From NCBI GenBank assembly GCA_022799355.1, contig JAAWOG010000002.1, forward strand, positions 41,816 to 105,815: DNA of 64,000 nucleotides, in the 5' to 3' direction. Position 1 is the first letter of the stretch, and each line of letters opens with the position of its first letter. Below are positions 48,896-61,300 of the stretch, in pieces. The notes under the pieces are model-generated. The model ran no database searches. It saw only the letters and a program-made list of their open reading frames with translations, and was not told where the DNA came from. The stretch is from Lachnospiraceae bacterium. Lineage in GTDB: Bacteria > Bacillota > Clostridia > Lachnospirales > Lachnospiraceae. A program made the position numbers and the translations under genes.

Positions 48896-49549
48896 TTATC
48901 TGCCCTCATGCCACGCCAGACGTACACTGGCGGGATGATAACTTTTTGTAAGCCAGTCCATATCGTTTGTGATCCAGTCCATGATCTCAAGCTGCCGGCT
49001 CTCCCAGGCAACGGAAGCGGCATGAGCCTCGGGGGTTTCCTCCACTTCCATGGAGGTGTCGATTTCGTTATAGCCGAAGATGTATCCGCCTGCGTTCCAA
49101 ATGCTGAAATTGCTGTCAGGGCCGGGATCGGGCGTATCTCCTCTTGCGGCGATCAGTGCGTCATGGCGCGCCTTGTATTCCTCCTCACAACCGGGTTTTA
49201 ATTTTGTCATAAACACTCTGTGGCGTATCATTTCTTTATTTTCCCTGATTATGCCATAATTATGATACATCAGCCGCATATTCTGACCGGGGGTGGAGAT
49301 CCAGGTAAAAGTATCTTCCATCCTGCCGATCAGTGCAGGAATCTGTTCGGTGGCCATTGCATACAGATCCTTTTTGGTATCGGTCTCACAATAGCCGAAA
49401 ATCAGGGAAGAACAACTCCAGATACTGAAATTCCGCACGTCATGCCTGTCTAAAAATGCGGTGAGTTCCGGCCAGATCCCGCCGAGATTTTTCCGGTATG
49501 AGTTCATCTGTCCCTTTTTTATTTCCATTGCAAAAGTATGGCGTTCCAT
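48896..49549 (-). CDS. Tandem L-rhamnose-mutarotase-like (RhaM) protein
   Basis: Two copies of the RhaM pattern: NFSIWSCSSLIFGYCETD and NFSIWNAGGYIFGYNEID, each preceded by Y..R/H... Confidence 0.8.
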   Translation of the reverse strand: MERHTFAMEIKKGQMNSYRKNLGGIWPELTAFLDRHDVRNFSIWSCSSLIFGYCETDTKKDLYAMATEQIPALIGRMEDTFTWISTPGQNMRLMYHNYGIIRENKEMIRHRVFMTKLKPGCEEEYKARHDALIAARGDTPDPGPDSNFSIWNAGGYIFGYNEIDTSMEVEETPEAHAASVAWESRQLEIMDWITNDMDWLTKSYHPASVRLAWHEGR

Positions 49550-49759
49550 TTGGTTTCCTCCTGTTGGTATTCATTTTATATGGTAATGTTCATTTGATTC
49601 GGGTACATTATAGCACAAATCATTTCCGAGAAAACAGAAAATTACAAAAAATAAGAATTTTTAGTATAATGTGGAAGGGAGCGCTATATTTCTTGAAACG
49701 GTCCTGTTTTTTTGGTAACATGATAACGGAGTTAAAGATTGAAAATTAATTGATAATAG

Positions 49760-50449
49760 GTGAACAATTTGAGAGCGGATATTAATATTATATATGAAGA
49801 CAGTGATATTCTGGTGTGCAGAAAACCGGCGGGACTGGCAACCCAGAGCGCAAGGGTGTCGGCGCCGGATCTTGTCAGCGAACTGAAAAACTATCTGGCG
49901 GAAAAGAAGGAGCCGTATCTGGCATTAATACACAGGCTCGACCAGCCTGTGGAAGGGCTTCTTGTCTTTGCGAAAAATAAGGCGGCGGCAAAAAATCTGA
50001 ATGAACAGCTTAAGATGAGTTCTTTTGATAAAGTATATTATGCGGTAGCGTTCAATCAGCCGCCGGTGCAGGAAGGTATGCTTGAGGACTATATGATAAA
50101 GGATGGTTCAAAGGCGAAGATTGTTACGGCAGATACGCCCGGCGCCAAAAAAGCGGTGCTGCACTATAAGCTTCTGGCGATAAAAAAGGGCAGGGCGCTC
50201 TATGAAGTGCGTCCGGAAACGGGAAGATTCCACCAGATCCGGGCACAGATGGCTCATGCGGGGATGCCGCTTTTAGGGGATAAAAAGTACGCCGATGCGG
50301 CGATCATTATGTATTCGGACGTGCATGGCATTAAAAATGTGGCACTCTGCGCGTTTAAACTGAAGCTGATACACCCGAAAACGGGTGAGGAAATGCTTTT
50401 TGTGAGCAAACCGGCGGGAGAAGTTTTTCTGGAATTTAAAAAGGAGTAA
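49760..50449 (+). CDS. RluA-family RNA pseudouridine synthase
   Basis: ALIHRLDQPVEGLLVFAKNKAAAKNLNEQ; ETGRFHQIRAQMAHAGMPLLGDKKY; GTG start assumed. Confidence 0.92.
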   Translation: MNNLRADINIIYEDSDILVCRKPAGLATQSARVSAPDLVSELKNYLAEKKEPYLALIHRLDQPVEGLLVFAKNKAAAKNLNEQLKMSSFDKVYYAVAFNQPPVQEGMLEDYMIKDGSKAKIVTADTPGAKKAVLHYKLLAIKKGRALYEVRPETGRFHQIRAQMAHAGMPLLGDKKYADAAIIMYSDVHGIKNVALCAFKLKLIHPKTGEEMLFVSKPAGEVFLEFKKE

Positions 50450-50457
50450 AACAATAT

Positions 50458-51996
50458 ATGAAACATATAATGCGCCTTATCTGCGGCATGGGGGTTTATC
50501 TGTTCCTTTTTTGCTTTGTTGTTGTCTATTCCCTGTATGCCCCGGAGGGCTATATCCAGATCGCCACTCATAAGTATCTGTTTTTCAGAAAGCTTTGCCT
50601 GATCACGGCGGGGGTGATGATCCCGCTTATCATGTTATATTATATCATACCGCCCATTGGGAAAAGCTGGCGGAAGATGATTAGGCATATTTCGACAACG
50701 GATATTTATATGCTTCTTTTTTTGCTTATCAATATTATTTCTTTTCTCGGTACTAAGTTTCCGGAAGAAGCGCTCTGGGGGACCAGCGGCTGGTATATGG
50801 GGTTTGCCGTACATGTATTTTTTGTGGGAATTTATTTTTTTATCTCCAGGTTTTATGACGGCAGGATCGATGTGCTGCCTTTTCTTATGGCGGCAGCGTT
50901 TCTTATATTCTTATGGGGGCTTTTGAACCGGTTTTCGATCTATCCGATTGATATGCAGTATGAGAATGAACAGTTTATTTCCAGTATGGGGAATATTAAC
51001 TGGTTTTGCGGCTTCTGGTCGATATTTTTCGTGACAGGCGTGGTGGTGTATGTCCTGTGCGAAAAACGATGGATGCGGATTTATTCCGGTATTTTCAGTA
51101 TAACGGCGCTGGGACTTGGCGCGGTGGAGGGGAGTGATTCGGCGTTTCTCTCCATGGCGGTTGTTTTTTTCTTTCTCTTTTTCCTTTCTTTTCAAAAGAC
51201 GGAATATATGAAAAGATGGCTGGAACTGGGTATATTTTACTGCGCATCGTGTCAGGTAATGCGGGTGATTGTAAAGCTGGATAAAGAGAGCCTGAGTATG
51301 GATACCACTACCATGTGGATCATGTTGGGGAATCTGACATTGGTTGTGCTTATCATATTATGTGCTCTGCGGATTTTGGCAGGGAGAGGAGATAAACACT
51401 CAGAGGGAGAGTGGATTTGGAAATGGAAATGGTTAAGATATGCGGCGGCAGGGTTCGTCATCGGGGCAGCCATAATATATCTGATATTGCTTGTGCTCAA
51501 TACAAGGGCGCCGGGAAGTCTGGGGTTTTTGTCAAAGTATTCGATATTTTTATTTGACGGACACTGGGGAAGCGCCCGGGGAACCACCTGGCGTGACGGA
51601 TTTGCAATTTATCAGTCTTTCTCCTGGCGGGAGCGGCTTTTCGGGGCAGGGCAGGACTGTTTTGCCATATATGCTTATCAGGTTCCGGAATTATCTGCAA
51701 GACTTGTTGAGGAATGGCCCGGTTCGAGGCTGACAAATGCCCATAATGAATGCATCACATATCTGGTTAATATAGGAATTTTCGGGTTGCTTGCTTTTAT
51801 CGGCATTTTTTGGAGCAGCTTTAAACGGCTTCTGGAAAAAGCGAAAAAAGAACCTCTGTGTTATATGTATGCGGCGATTTTACTGTCCTATTTTATACAT
51901 AATCAGTTCAGCTTTTCACAGATATTGAGTACACCCTATATTTTTATGATGCTGGGGCTGGGGGAGAATCTGATGAGGAGAGAGGCGAAGTCATAA
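50458..51996 (+). CDS. O-antigen ligase/Wzy-like polytopic membrane protein
   Basis: 512 aa, many TM segments; RGTTWRDGFAIYQSFSWRERLFGAG and NAHNECITYLVNIGIFGLLAF typical of the Wzy_C region. Confidence 0.82.
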   Translation: MKHIMRLICGMGVYLFLFCFVVVYSLYAPEGYIQIATHKYLFFRKLCLITAGVMIPLIMLYYIIPPIGKSWRKMIRHISTTDIYMLLFLLINIISFLGTKFPEEALWGTSGWYMGFAVHVFFVGIYFFISRFYDGRIDVLPFLMAAAFLIFLWGLLNRFSIYPIDMQYENEQFISSMGNINWFCGFWSIFFVTGVVVYVLCEKRWMRIYSGIFSITALGLGAVEGSDSAFLSMAVVFFFLFFLSFQKTEYMKRWLELGIFYCASCQVMRVIVKLDKESLSMDTTTMWIMLGNLTLVVLIILCALRILAGRGDKHSEGEWIWKWKWLRYAAAGFVIGAAIIYLILLVLNTRAPGSLGFLSKYSIFLFDGHWGSARGTTWRDGFAIYQSFSWRERLFGAGQDCFAIYAYQVPELSARLVEEWPGSRLTNAHNECITYLVNIGIFGLLAFIGIFWSSFKRLLEKAKKEPLCYMYAAILLSYFIHNQFSFSQILSTPYIFMMLGLGENLMRREAKS

Positions 51997-52038
51997 GAAT
52001 AAAGGAAGAAAAAGGCAAAGATAAAATGAGAAAAATAC

Positions 52039-52067
52039 TTGTCAATCTGCGGATATTCTGATAAAAT
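52039..52067 (+). promoter_or_regulatory. Candidate sigma-A promoter upstream of the giant prepilin operon
   Basis: TTGTCA-N17-TAAAAT. Confidence 0.55.
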
Positions 52068-52117
52068 GTAGAAAATTTGCAGTAAGAGTTTTAGTTGGTT
52101 GGGTAATTAAATATGTG

Positions 52118-52163
52118 ATATCCCCTCAAAGTAAAATGATGCATTGGGGGGGTATTTTTTTAT
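52118..52163 (+). terminator. Strong intrinsic terminator in the leader of the giant prepilin gene
   Basis: ATATCCCCTCAA / TTGGGGGGGTAT 12-bp stem (with GU pairs), then TTTTTTATT. Confidence 0.8.
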
Positions 52164-52305
52164 TCCTTAAACTGACTGACTTTTTGCGGATTTTGCGCAA
52201 AAAGGGGCTAAATTTGCGCTGGTGCACCAAGTGTTTAGACTATGTGCTAATATATAAAAATATTATGTATATATCTAAAAATTTTCAAATAAAAGGTAAA
52301 ATCTG

Positions 52306-55300
52306 TTGAGGAAAATAGATAGAGAAAAGAAAGATGGATTTACATTAATAGAACTGATTGTCACCCTGGCGGTCAGCGCTCTGGTACTGTCCGTATCCGT
52401 GGCAGGTATTGTGGCATGGGTACACCATGCGGATTTTGTAAGAAACGAAAACTATGCGGAGACAATCTATTATGCGGCGCAGGCTGAGCTCACCAGATAC
52501 CGCAGCAACGGGCAGCTCGGAGAACTGGAAGAATATGTGATGAAAAACAATCAGGTGGTACCGGTGGAGGATATCGTGGTAACACCTGCCATCGACCGGG
52601 AAGCATATCAAAACAGACTGTACTATTTAAAAAAGGATGCGGGCAGCATCGATGAAGGAAATCCTCTGGGGGGGTTGCTGGCACCCTATATTTACGACGG
52701 CAGCATTATGGATGGTGTCGTATGTGTGGAATTTGATCCTGGTGACGGAACGGTATATTCGGTCAGCTACAGTGATGAAAATAATACGTTTACATATGAA
52801 AAAGCGCCGGGTGAGGAGGAGGAAAAGGAAGTATCTCTTCTGAACAGAGAACAGGATGTGCGCAAAAAAAATCGTGTGGGCTACTACAGTACCGATCTCT
52901 CCGAAGGAGCGCCGGATGCGGTGGGTAAGACCAGACTGGATAAGGTACAGCTGATCAATGAGGAGCAGCTTTATCTGAAATGGTCATTGCCTGAGAGATA
53001 TAAAAATATCAGGGGCTTTCTGACCTATACTCTGGAAATTTATGAGAAGGGAAAAGATGCGCCGGATTATATTTTTGCGGTAAAAGGGAGCAGGCTTAAG
53101 ACCAAAGATACGGAAGATATCCCGGAATATATCGTTGAATGTACGGAAGGAAAAACAGGAGAAGTTTATGCGTTTACGGCTTATATGGATGCGGATGGGG
53201 CGATGTATCTTGTACTGGATGCCATCGACTACGGTGCTGCGCCGGAAAAGATAGCGGCAGCCACCGAGCCTGGCACGGGAGAATGGCATTTTGACACATC
53301 CGGTCTTAAAAATTCCGCCAGCATTTTACAGCTTTTTCCGGAGCCGGAAGACATTTATATTCGGGTACAGGCGCAGGGGATGCCCTATAAAACCAGCGCC
53401 TGGAAGCAGAGCAATACATCCAATACCATGTTTGCCTCCATGAAAGAAGAGACAGGAACGGACTCTTATACTATCGAAAATGCGAGGCATCTGTATAATA
53501 TCCGCTATCGGGAAAAAGAGAGCGGTCTACTTGGCATGTCAAAAAACATATCTTACAGACAGAGCACCGATATCACCTGGCTGAAAACGGCTGAAAAACT
53601 GTATCACAGCATAGAGGAAGGCGCCGGAATGAAGCAGGCGCCCCTGCAGGCGGAAGATCTGTGTGTGCCCGGGGGATTTACGGAAAGTGTTCCCTGTTTT
53701 CTGCCTGTCCCTTCTCTGGGAGTGAACTCCATATTGGAAGTATCGGGATCACGGAAATATGAATTGAAAGATTTTGTATTGTATCAGGAAACACCCGGGA
53801 CGCAGGAGCCGGAAACAAACGAAAACGGACAAAGGGCGCAGGCGGTAAAACCGCTGGGACTGGTGGCGGAAAACCAGGGCAAAATACAGGGGCTTACCGT
53901 CAGCAATATTTATGTTGAGGGCGTCAGAAATGTGGGGGCGGTCTGCGGGATCAACAGCGGAAAAGGAAATTTAAATAAAATCTCCGTAACCGGCAGGGTA
54001 ATCGGAGAGGAAAATACGGGCGGTATTGTGGGATTGGATCAGGCCGGAGGAGCAGAGGGCTTTGGCGGCGATCCGGCTAAGGGCGTTTATACCGGTCTGA
54101 TTAATTATGCGGAAGTAAGCGGCAGCAGAGGTAAAACAGGAGGCATTATCGGAAGTGTTGCTGCGGATACGAAGGTATTCCTTTGTGAAAATTATGGTGC
54201 TGTAAAAGGGACGGAGAAATATACGGCTTATATCGGCGGGATCACCGGATATAACAGGGGTATAATTGAAGACTGCACCAGTGCGCCGAAGGATAAGCCA
54301 GTTATGAAAAACGGGGAACTGGACAAAGAGAGCCTTAAGGGTATCTTTGTGGGCGGCATCGCCGGCTATAACAACAAAGGAATCATTAAAAACAGCGGAA
54401 CGGAAAAAGAGAGTAAAGAGAAAAACGGCAGCGGAAAGGACGCTTATATCATAGGCTATCGCTATGTAGGCGGTATCGTGGGCTATAACAATGAAACGGT
54501 GGAGGGCGATGATAGCGGACTGGTATTTCTTTCCACGGCAAGAACCAACAAAGCGCAGGTAATCGGCTATGACTATGTGGGCGGTATCGTTGGGGCGAAT
54601 GCGCTGCTGGAAGGGGCGGAACTGGAGAGGGATGATATTCCGGATGCGGCGGAACTTGAGAGATGCAGTGTCAGAAAAGTATATTCGGAAAAGATGCTGG
54701 TAAAGAACTGGATCAATGAAGGGATCATTCATGCGGCAGGCTCTTATGCCGGCGGAATAGCGGGATATAATGCCGGTGTTCTGCAAAGCTGTACGACAAA
54801 GATCAATACTTCTTCCGGCGGCGGCTCATCGCTTCTTGCACAGGCTGTTCTGTACGGAAGTGAGGCTTCCTATGTGGGCGGTATTACCGGCTGTAATCTG
54901 GGCTGGATACATAATGAGAATACGGTGGACGGCGATGCGGTAATTCAGGTAAACAGCGTTGTGGCAGGTAAAAAGTATGTTGGCGGCATTGCGGGATATA
55001 ACGGGACGACAGTGGATGAGAGCGGCGTTTTGACGGATAAAAGCGGTATGATCCGCAACTATGCGCTGGCGGGAGGCTATATTTCCGGGGAATGCTTTGC
55101 GGGCGGCTATGTGGGGCTGAATACAACGGAAAAACTGTTGGGGGAGGAGGCACTTCTGCTCTCGAAACCCAACGAGGTAACTGCGGATTATTTTGCGGGC
55201 GGCGTAATGGGCGCTCTGATTCTGGTGCCGGGAAGCGACGTCAGAGTGAACTGCGGGACGGACAATTTCTTCGGAAAGGTGGAGGCGAAAAATGCTTTTG

Positions 55301-58300
55301 CCGGCGGCTATGTGGCATATACGCAGCTTCTGGCATCGGGCGGAAGTGATGCGGCGGATGCCAGAGCGGAGGCTTTGTATCAGGTGTTAGCCGAAGAAGA
55401 GATATCCGGGAATATTGATATAAACAGCGGCAGGCGGCAGGAGGCGCTGCAGACGCTGGCGGAAAAAGTGCTGGACGATGGAAGAAATACAAACAACGAC
55501 AGCGCCTTTCGGCTTAACTTTATCTATGGCGGGAATCAGGGAGAAAACCGTTTTGCATCGATCAAGGCACCCATATTTGCGGGCGGCATTATCGGTTTCA
55601 ACAGTTGGAATACAACGCTGAACCTGCAGGGGATCAGCAATAAAGTACAGGTAGAGGCGACGGAGAGTGTGGTTTATCCTTTTATCAGCAAAGAGCAGGG
55701 AGAAACTTTTTCCTTTGCGGGCGGCGTGATCGGGCTGGTTACGCCGAAGGCGACGGTTGATAACTGTAAGAATATCAACGGCGGCGGTGTGACCGGAAAA
55801 GGAACTTTTACGGGTGGTATCGCGGAGGTAAATCTGGGAGAGATCAGAAACTGCACGGCAGGTTCCATAGGCGGTCAGAGTAATTACGGCGGCATCGCGG
55901 GATTAAATACCAATGAAGGGCGGATTGCCGGTTGCACACTGGATGGCCAGATCAGCGGAGAAAGCTATCTGGGCGGTATTGTTGTGCGCAATGAGAGTAT
56001 TATTGAGGGCTGCACGGTAAAAAACAGTGCCGGAGCGGGCGAGAGTGCGGTGATCGGCAGCGGAGAGTATATCGGGGGTATTGCAGCGGTCAGCCGTCTG
56101 AAAAAAGTGGGAGATACGGAGGCGGTATACCCGAATCAGATCAAAGGCTGCCTGGTAGAGGCAAATATCGGCGCTCAGAATATGGGGCAATATGTAGGCG
56201 GACTGCTGGGAAAATATGAAGGCGGTGAACTCGGCGGAAGTTCTACCGGGGAACAGATTAAGATTTACGGAAACGATTATGTAGGCGGCATCGCCGGATC
56301 GGTGTGCAGCGAACTTCGGGGAGAGAAGGCGGAGCAGATCTCAAATCACGGGGAGGTCATTGCGGCAAATGCCGCGGGCGGTATCGCCGGTGATCTTTCG
56401 GAAAATGCTGCGATTATATATTGCGCCAACAGCGGGAAGGTAAGTTCCACCCAGGGGAAAGCGGGCGGTATTGTGCCCGAAGTGGGAGAGAGCAATGCGG
56501 TAAGGCAGTGTACAAACAGCGGAAACATTTCAGCCGTGCGGGAGATGGCGGGAGGCATCACGGCAGAAAATTACGGAAGAATAGAGGCATGTATAACGTC
56601 AGGCAATAACAGTGCCGCGCTTATCGTGGAAGGTGTAAATGCCGTAGGAGGTATTGCCGGGGATAACAGGAGTGAGATAGAGAACTGTACTCTGGCAGGG
56701 AATGTGACCGTCAGAAATGTAAATGACGGGGTAAAAGGCAGAGAGATTGGCGGGATAGCAGGCAGAAATGTAGGGCGGATCGTCAACAGAGACCGGGATT
56801 TTGCAGAGAAAACGGATAAAGGAATGCCTGAAATTATTTCCCGGGGGGACGGGAATTACCTTGGCGGTGTGGCAGGCATCAATATATCGGACGGAAAAGA
56901 TACCGGGATTATCGAGTCCGACGGGAAAAGATATGCGATGGCTTCCGTGGCGCTTGGCCAGGGGCAGAGCGGAACCGTGGGGGGCGTAGTCGGCGTAAAT
57001 GCCGGGACGGTTCGGAAGCTTGTCTTTTCGGGAAGCGTTGCCGGGACGGAGGGCAGCCAATATGGTACGGGAGGCATTGCCGGCAGAAATAATCTTCCGG
57101 AGGCGGACAGAGCAGGTGTGATTGAGGATTGTTTTCTGTCAGGGGGCAGTGTCAGCGCTTCGGGAGCGGCGGGATTCGGCGGATTTACGGAACGCTTTGC
57201 CGGCGTTTATGTGGGCGGTATCTGCGGCATCAATCCGGAAAAGGGAACGATCAAAGGCTGCGGGCTGAAAGACGGATCAAAGGTTTCCGGGAATAACGGA
57301 TATGTAGGCGGAATCACCGGGTATAATTTTGGGGAATTGATTGATAATGTTTCGGATGCGGCGAGCACGGCAACTGTTTTCAATAGTGGGGGCAGTTGTG
57401 TTATGGGAGGCATAGCCGGGTATAATGGTGCGGACGGCAGACTGGAGAATTGTGCAACGGGTAAGTGGACTGTGAATAACCGGATGACGGGCGGCGCGGA
57501 AAAATTCCCGACCGGCGGCGTAATCGGCTGCAACCAGTCGGTCAATGATCAGAAAGGGCTGATCAACCGTGCGGCGGTGTCCGGGGACTGGATGACCGGG
57601 GGAATTATCGGGCTGCAGCAGACGGAACGGCGTGGCGGCTTTACGATAGAAGGCTGTGAAAATCATGGGGAGATTACCGGGAGAATCCGTACTGCCGGCG
57701 GCATTATTTCAGACTGGCGTTATCAGAACGGCAGAGTGCGGGAATGTATTAATTATGGAAAAATTTCTATTGAAGCAGGTGACGGCAGGAATGGCGCCGG
57801 CGGTATTATAGGGACCGGATGGTGGGGAGGAGAAGTTTCCATTACCATTGAAAGATGCGGTAATGAAGGAGAGATTTTTCATCACACGTCAGGAAACAAG
57901 GACCAGGGAAAAGCGGCAGGTATTTTTGGGGCTTATAACAGTAACAGCGCCCCGTTAACACTGACAATCATGGATTGTTATAATGCAGGCGTTATACAGA
58001 ATACGGGTGCAAATTCAAGTGCCGGCATTTTCGGAGGGAACGAAAGTGCGGGGACCATCCATGCAAGGATCGTTCGCTGCATTAACTATGGGAAGGGAAC
58101 AAACTCGGGCAAAACATTTGCAGGTATTGCATATAACAAGGCAAGCAATACGACATGGAAAATAGATCAGTGCCTGAATATCGGTGAGTGCAGTGATAAA
58201 CAAAATCCGATCATTCTGCCTGCCGGCACATGTACCGGTGAAAACTATTATTTTTCCAATCCCGCGACAGGCGCTTTTACGGCAACATCCAATCAGGCGC

Positions 58301-61300
58301 AACGGGTAGCAAGAAGGCAGGGAAACTCCTTTAAGGCAGAGAATTCTGCAAGGTTTGACACAACTACCCAGCGTTTATACTTTAGCGGGAATACCGACAA
58401 ATATCTACAGTTTCAAAATGTAACAGGATCTGCCGCAAGTATTGCGGATTTAAAAAAGAATTTCAGCGCGCCGAATCAGACATATGCGCTGCTGCTCTAC
58501 GGCAGGGATAATGTAACTAAACTGAACCCGCCCACATCGGTTGTACTGAGTGAAGAGGGAGGGATTTATACCGTAAGTTATGAGGCTGATCAGGATACGG
58601 CGTTTTGTACGGAATCTTATGAACTGGTAATTTACGGAGAGAAAGAAAACGGAGATAAGACAGAGCTTAAAAGAGAACAGATAACCGATACCAGTAAAAA
58701 TACATGGAAAATCAGTGAAGGGGAACTGTTTGGAGCGGATAAAATAAGTTATGTGGAAATATGGGCTGAAATGCAGGCAAAAACCAGTGCAAAAACCAGT
58801 AGTGGTACGAAGATTGCTGATTCTGATTGGAAAAAGTCCGATCCGCTTGCGATAAAGAGTAAACTTCCGATGCCTGAGATTTGTTTTGAGGTGGTTAAGG
58901 GAAATGATACGAATCGTCTTTCTGGTTACTGGGTGCTGAATAATGCGGGAGATTATGCTTCTTACAACAATTGGGAAGTTGTTATAGAGGGTGCCGGCAA
59001 CATCGGGGGAAATCTTCATGCCGGCAGGGTAAAGTCCGGGCTGTGTGATTACGGAACACAATATAAAACGATCACAGCATATGCATATACTCCCGACGGA
59101 AGCAGCAGAAGATCGGATGATTTTAACGAATTATTCAGACTGTTCAGTGAAAACGCAACGTTGAAAGCGGAACGTGTCAATAATGATAACGGTGAATTGA
59201 TCGGACTGAAAGCCGGAGAATTGAGCTATAAATTCCGCATGAGGCAGGCAAAGAGCAATTATGACCATATTACATACCGGGCAGATTTTCTGTTAAACGG
59301 AACGGAGATGGGCTATGGCATAGTGGAACTGCCTTTGGAGCAGGGGCAGGCGGATTGTACGATAGACCTCTCCGCACTGACACAGGATCAGATAAGGCAA
59401 ATCATAGACGGAATCAATAACGGTTCACCCAGGGTAGAGATCCGCTATTATCCGCTGGAACTTGATTCTGTTAAATATTATACGACAAACGCGGATGGAA
59501 CCATAAGTCGGACGGTTTTGGAAGCGGGAAACGGCGCTTTTCAAAACAGCCTGACATACTTTGACTTAAGCGGTCTAAAGGATAAATACCGGATGCATCC
59601 GGTGCCGGTGCCGGGAAGTACGATCGAAATGAACGATACTGACGGAACCATAACTTATAGGCTGCATTGGGATGCGGCGGCTGATATCGGAGGGAGTTAT
59701 AATGCCGCCCATTACCAAAATGCAAGATATAAGATCACGGTAACGGGAAAAGATACGCTGGCAAATACTCAGGTTGTACTGTACCAGCAAGAAGTGACTG
59801 CGGCGGGAGAGAGAGACAGAACCGTATTGCTGACAGAGGATAACTGGAAATATCAGGAACTCCTGTTGACGGTGGAACGGATTGGAAGTACGGGAAATCC
59901 GGGCTATATCGGGGCGGTATCGGAGAAGACATATCCGATACCAATGCGTCTGAATGCCGTGCCGAAACCTACGGCAAATCTGCCGGATCAAAATAACCTG
60001 ATCTATCAGGTGAACTGGCTGCCCTCCGTGGAGAAAGATGCGGCAAAAGGCTATCGGATTCTTATAAAAGGCAAAAATAAGGATGGGACGGCGATACCGG
60101 AAACATCGGTTGATGTGGACGGAGTGGATACGACGGGTATCGAGATAGATTTAACAAAATATCCTGTCCTTGATAATGCGGAGACAATAGAATTTTCGAT
60201 TGTTGTATTGAGCGGGGATTCCTCAAAATATCTGGATTCCAGACCAAGTCCGGGCGTTGTCTGCGAGATACCTGAGAGACTGCCTGAGCCGGAAGGGAAG
60301 AGGACGCTTCTGCTGGAAGGAACGGAGGTTGATGAGAATATTCCTTTAGAGACAGAAAAGTTTGCGCAGTTTGAACTGAAACAGACGGATCAAAATGCGT
60401 CTGCGGAGGATGCGGTCTATGAAGTGGAATATTTTATTACGGACGCGGATGAAATACCGGCGGACTGGGATAAAAAAACGGGAGCAATGCCGGAGCAGGA
60501 TGAGGAGAATGGAATTTATATCAGCACCGGTCCGGTCAGGATGACGGGTAATTTACAGGAGGCGTCTTATCTGCTGCAGGATTTGGATGCGGATCAGGCG
60601 GGCAGGAGGCTCTGGTTTAGAATCCGGGGCGTCTCCAATAATAAGGTCAGCTCGATCTGGACGGTATGGGAGAGCCTGAAACTGCCGAAGGCAACGCTGA
60701 AAACGGTAGAAATGGAAGAACAGGCGGCGGAAAACAAGTGGTCCTATACCATAACGCAGAACGGAGTAACTTCCGGAGACAGCCATGAAGTGTCCATCAA
60801 TCAGCCGAAGCTGCGGTTTGGTATTGTGGACTTTGCGGCAGGCTATGAGGTTCGGCTGAAAGAGGCTGACAGAACGGTGGAAAAAGAGGACGGAACACAG
60901 GAAGTTATAACGGGAGGAGAGCATGCTTATACCCTGCATGAAAATCCGGATGCGGATGATGACATGCCGCTGGTTCTGATGGAGGGCTCTTCAACGCTGA
61001 CGCCTGAAGCAATCGATACGGATGCTGATATAACGACTTATGCCTTCGCCCTGTATGATATCGGGCACACGTTCCGGGTGGAAAGCAGCGGAACAACGTA
61101 TATCTATGAAATTACAACAACGGCGAAGCTGTTTTACAGTGTAAAAGACGGAGAGGTTCAGGAAATCTGGCTGGAACTGCCGGAAGGAATGTGTCTTGAC
61201 AGTGAGGGCAATGAGATCGGAAACAGGGAGTTTGTGGCTACCGCAGCGGTGGATGTTACGGTAATACCGCCGGTGGCGCCGGATGATGATCCGGATGATC

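Noticed and set aside
51997-52305. c-di-GMP riboswitch before the pilin operon
   Set aside because: Biologically attractive because pilus genes in clostridia can be c-di-GMP controlled, but the conserved GEMM or c-di-GMP-II sequence blocks were not found by eye; kept only as an unassigned leader.
53971-54786. 271-aa minus-strand ORF inside the giant prepilin
   Set aside because: Antisense to repeated GGIxGY coding sequence; composition reflects the repeats, no start context.
53900-58100. Recurrent GGCGGTATCGC-like DNA suggesting a CRISPR or satellite array
   Set aside because: Spacing is irregular and the repeats are in-frame codons for GGI(A/V)GYN; it is protein repeat coding DNA.
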